DNA of 64,000 nucleotides from contig NC_087069.1 in assembly GCF_963678635.1 (NCBI RefSeq), positions 45,553,448 to 45,617,447 of the forward strand, read 5' to 3'. The notes under the pieces were generated by a model. That model was not told the origin of the DNA, ran no database searches, and saw nothing but the letters and a program-made list of their open reading frames with translations. This document shows positions 63,321-64,000 of this stretch, piece by piece (positions within the stretch are counted from its first letter, which is position 1; each line of letters starts with the position of its first letter). The stretch comes from Symsagittifera roscoffensis. Lineage: Eukaryota > Xenacoelomorpha > Acoela > Convolutidae. The translations under genes and the position numbers were made by a program.

Positions 63321-63788
63321 AAACTACCCCGAGCATATATATTGCTCTTTTTTTTCGAAGTCAGAACAAAAATTATGACACGTCAAGCACTTGAGCTCAA
63401 AGTATCACCATCATATTTCAGTTTGCATGAAAACTTAAATCTAAAATTGCGATTTGAAACATAGACTCTTTTTCCTTTTCCCGCTCCACGTTTGAGTTGT
63501 TTCTAGTAAATATTCTGCTAACAGTGCCTGATTGTTACAAAATTTGGCATGCAGACTCATTCGACAACGACAGACATGTTTGATCCCATTAGTTGAACTT
63601 GTGAAACCTCTCGTTACACCATAAAGCCGGAGGGAAAAGAGCCCAAACAAAAGTTTTTGTGCAGAAACAAAACTATCCAATCTCGAATGTTTAAGAACGA
63701 AATCATATGGGCGATGGAGAAGGGTCAAGGTCAAAACAAAAGAAATGATCTCCATCATCACTTTAAATTTAATCGGTTTAAATTTTAG
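63321..63788 (+). other. Probable intron upstream of the 63789 exon
   Basis: AT-rich DNA ending in TTTAAATTTTAG, an acceptor-like sequence at 63777-63788. A minus-strand frame of 117 codons (63441-63794) overlaps it but has no recognisable features and is taken as chance. Confidence 0.45.
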
Positions 63789-64000
63789 CGCCACCTGATT
63801 TCAACATAACAGCCGACGTTGATGGCGGAAACTTAACAGTTAGAGTGCATAATCGACCCGAAAACTTTGACGTATGGAGTTTGAGTTTGAGTTACCGCTG
63901 TAACAACACATACTGTCGTGATGATGTCATTGACAGCTATGGTCACGGAAGGGCGAATTCGGCTATTTCAAACTACCAATTTGAAGTAGAGCCAATATAC
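63789..64000 (+). CDS. Partial exon of an extracellular beta-sandwich (fibronectin-III-like) protein
   Basis: After the acceptor TTTAAATTTTAG the next 212 bases are open to the window edge in one frame (codons from 63791). Two bases complete a split codon, so the upstream intron is phase 1, as is usual around extracellular modules. The translation has alternating hydrophobic stretches (GGNLTVRVHNRPENFDVW, SLSLSYRC, YQFEVEPIY), three N-glycosylation sequons (NIT, NLT, NNT) and a close cysteine pair in YRCNNTYCRDD. The opening PPDF and strand pattern resemble a fibronectin-III or cytokine-receptor-like domain, but the usual Trp of the second strand is absent, so the family is tentative. This is probably an exon of a secreted or cell-surface host protein continuing to the right. 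Confidence 0.65.

Noticed and set aside
63441-63794. 117-codon minus-strand frame near the right edge
   Set aside because: No family resemblance, it overlaps the better-supported acceptor of the plus-strand exon, and it lacks coding features.
54456-64000. Complete Polinton/Maverick element
   Set aside because: Only the polymerase is recognisable. No integrase, packaging ATPase, protease, capsid gene or long terminal inverted repeats were found on either side.

Overview
The window looks like a metazoan, probably invertebrate, nuclear chromosome segment. The clues are a protein-primed family B DNA polymerase with N-terminal C2H2 zinc fingers (a type found in invertebrate mobile elements), AT-rich non-coding DNA, and at the right edge an exon-like segment with N-glycosylation sequons that starts after a phase-1 intron. 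No rRNA, tRNA, CRISPR or bacterial operon structure was seen. The species cannot be named from the sequence.

Region 1 (1-54455, 85% of the window) is one uninterrupted satellite array of a 30-bp unit, about 1,815 units, still running at the left edge. The consensus has no stop codon in any of its six frames and 30 is a multiple of 3, so the array throws up reading frames of thousands of codons on both strands. These are artefacts: stop-creating variants occur in the frames examined and indels break the phase. Diagnostic single-base variants form a higher-order pattern of variable length (about 0.7-1.35 kb). Several blocks are recent direct duplications (420, 810, 1110, about 1320 and 1765 bp offsets). 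The middle (17.7-19.6 kb) is almost perfectly homogenised and the right part is more diverse. The array ends in three decayed units.

Region 2 (54466-59940) is AT-rich DNA followed by one minus-strand gene (59925 to 55995): a protein-primed B-type DNA polymerase of about 1,310 codons resembling those of Polinton/Maverick elements. All exonuclease and polymerase motifs are present, but two single-base frameshifts split it into three frames. No integrase, packaging ATPase, protease, capsid gene or terminal inverted repeat was recognised nearby, so it appears to be an orphan or fragment.

Region 3 (59941-64000) is mostly AT-rich non-coding DNA with a low-complexity tract, a 96-bp direct repeat pair 1,108 bp apart, a doubtful exon-like segment at 63191-63316, and a more convincing plus-strand exon starting at 63789 that runs off the window and resembles an extracellular beta-sandwich (fibronectin-III-like) domain. 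The parts show no common pathway: they look like a large satellite block, a decaying mobile-element polymerase and the intron/exon edge of a host gene.
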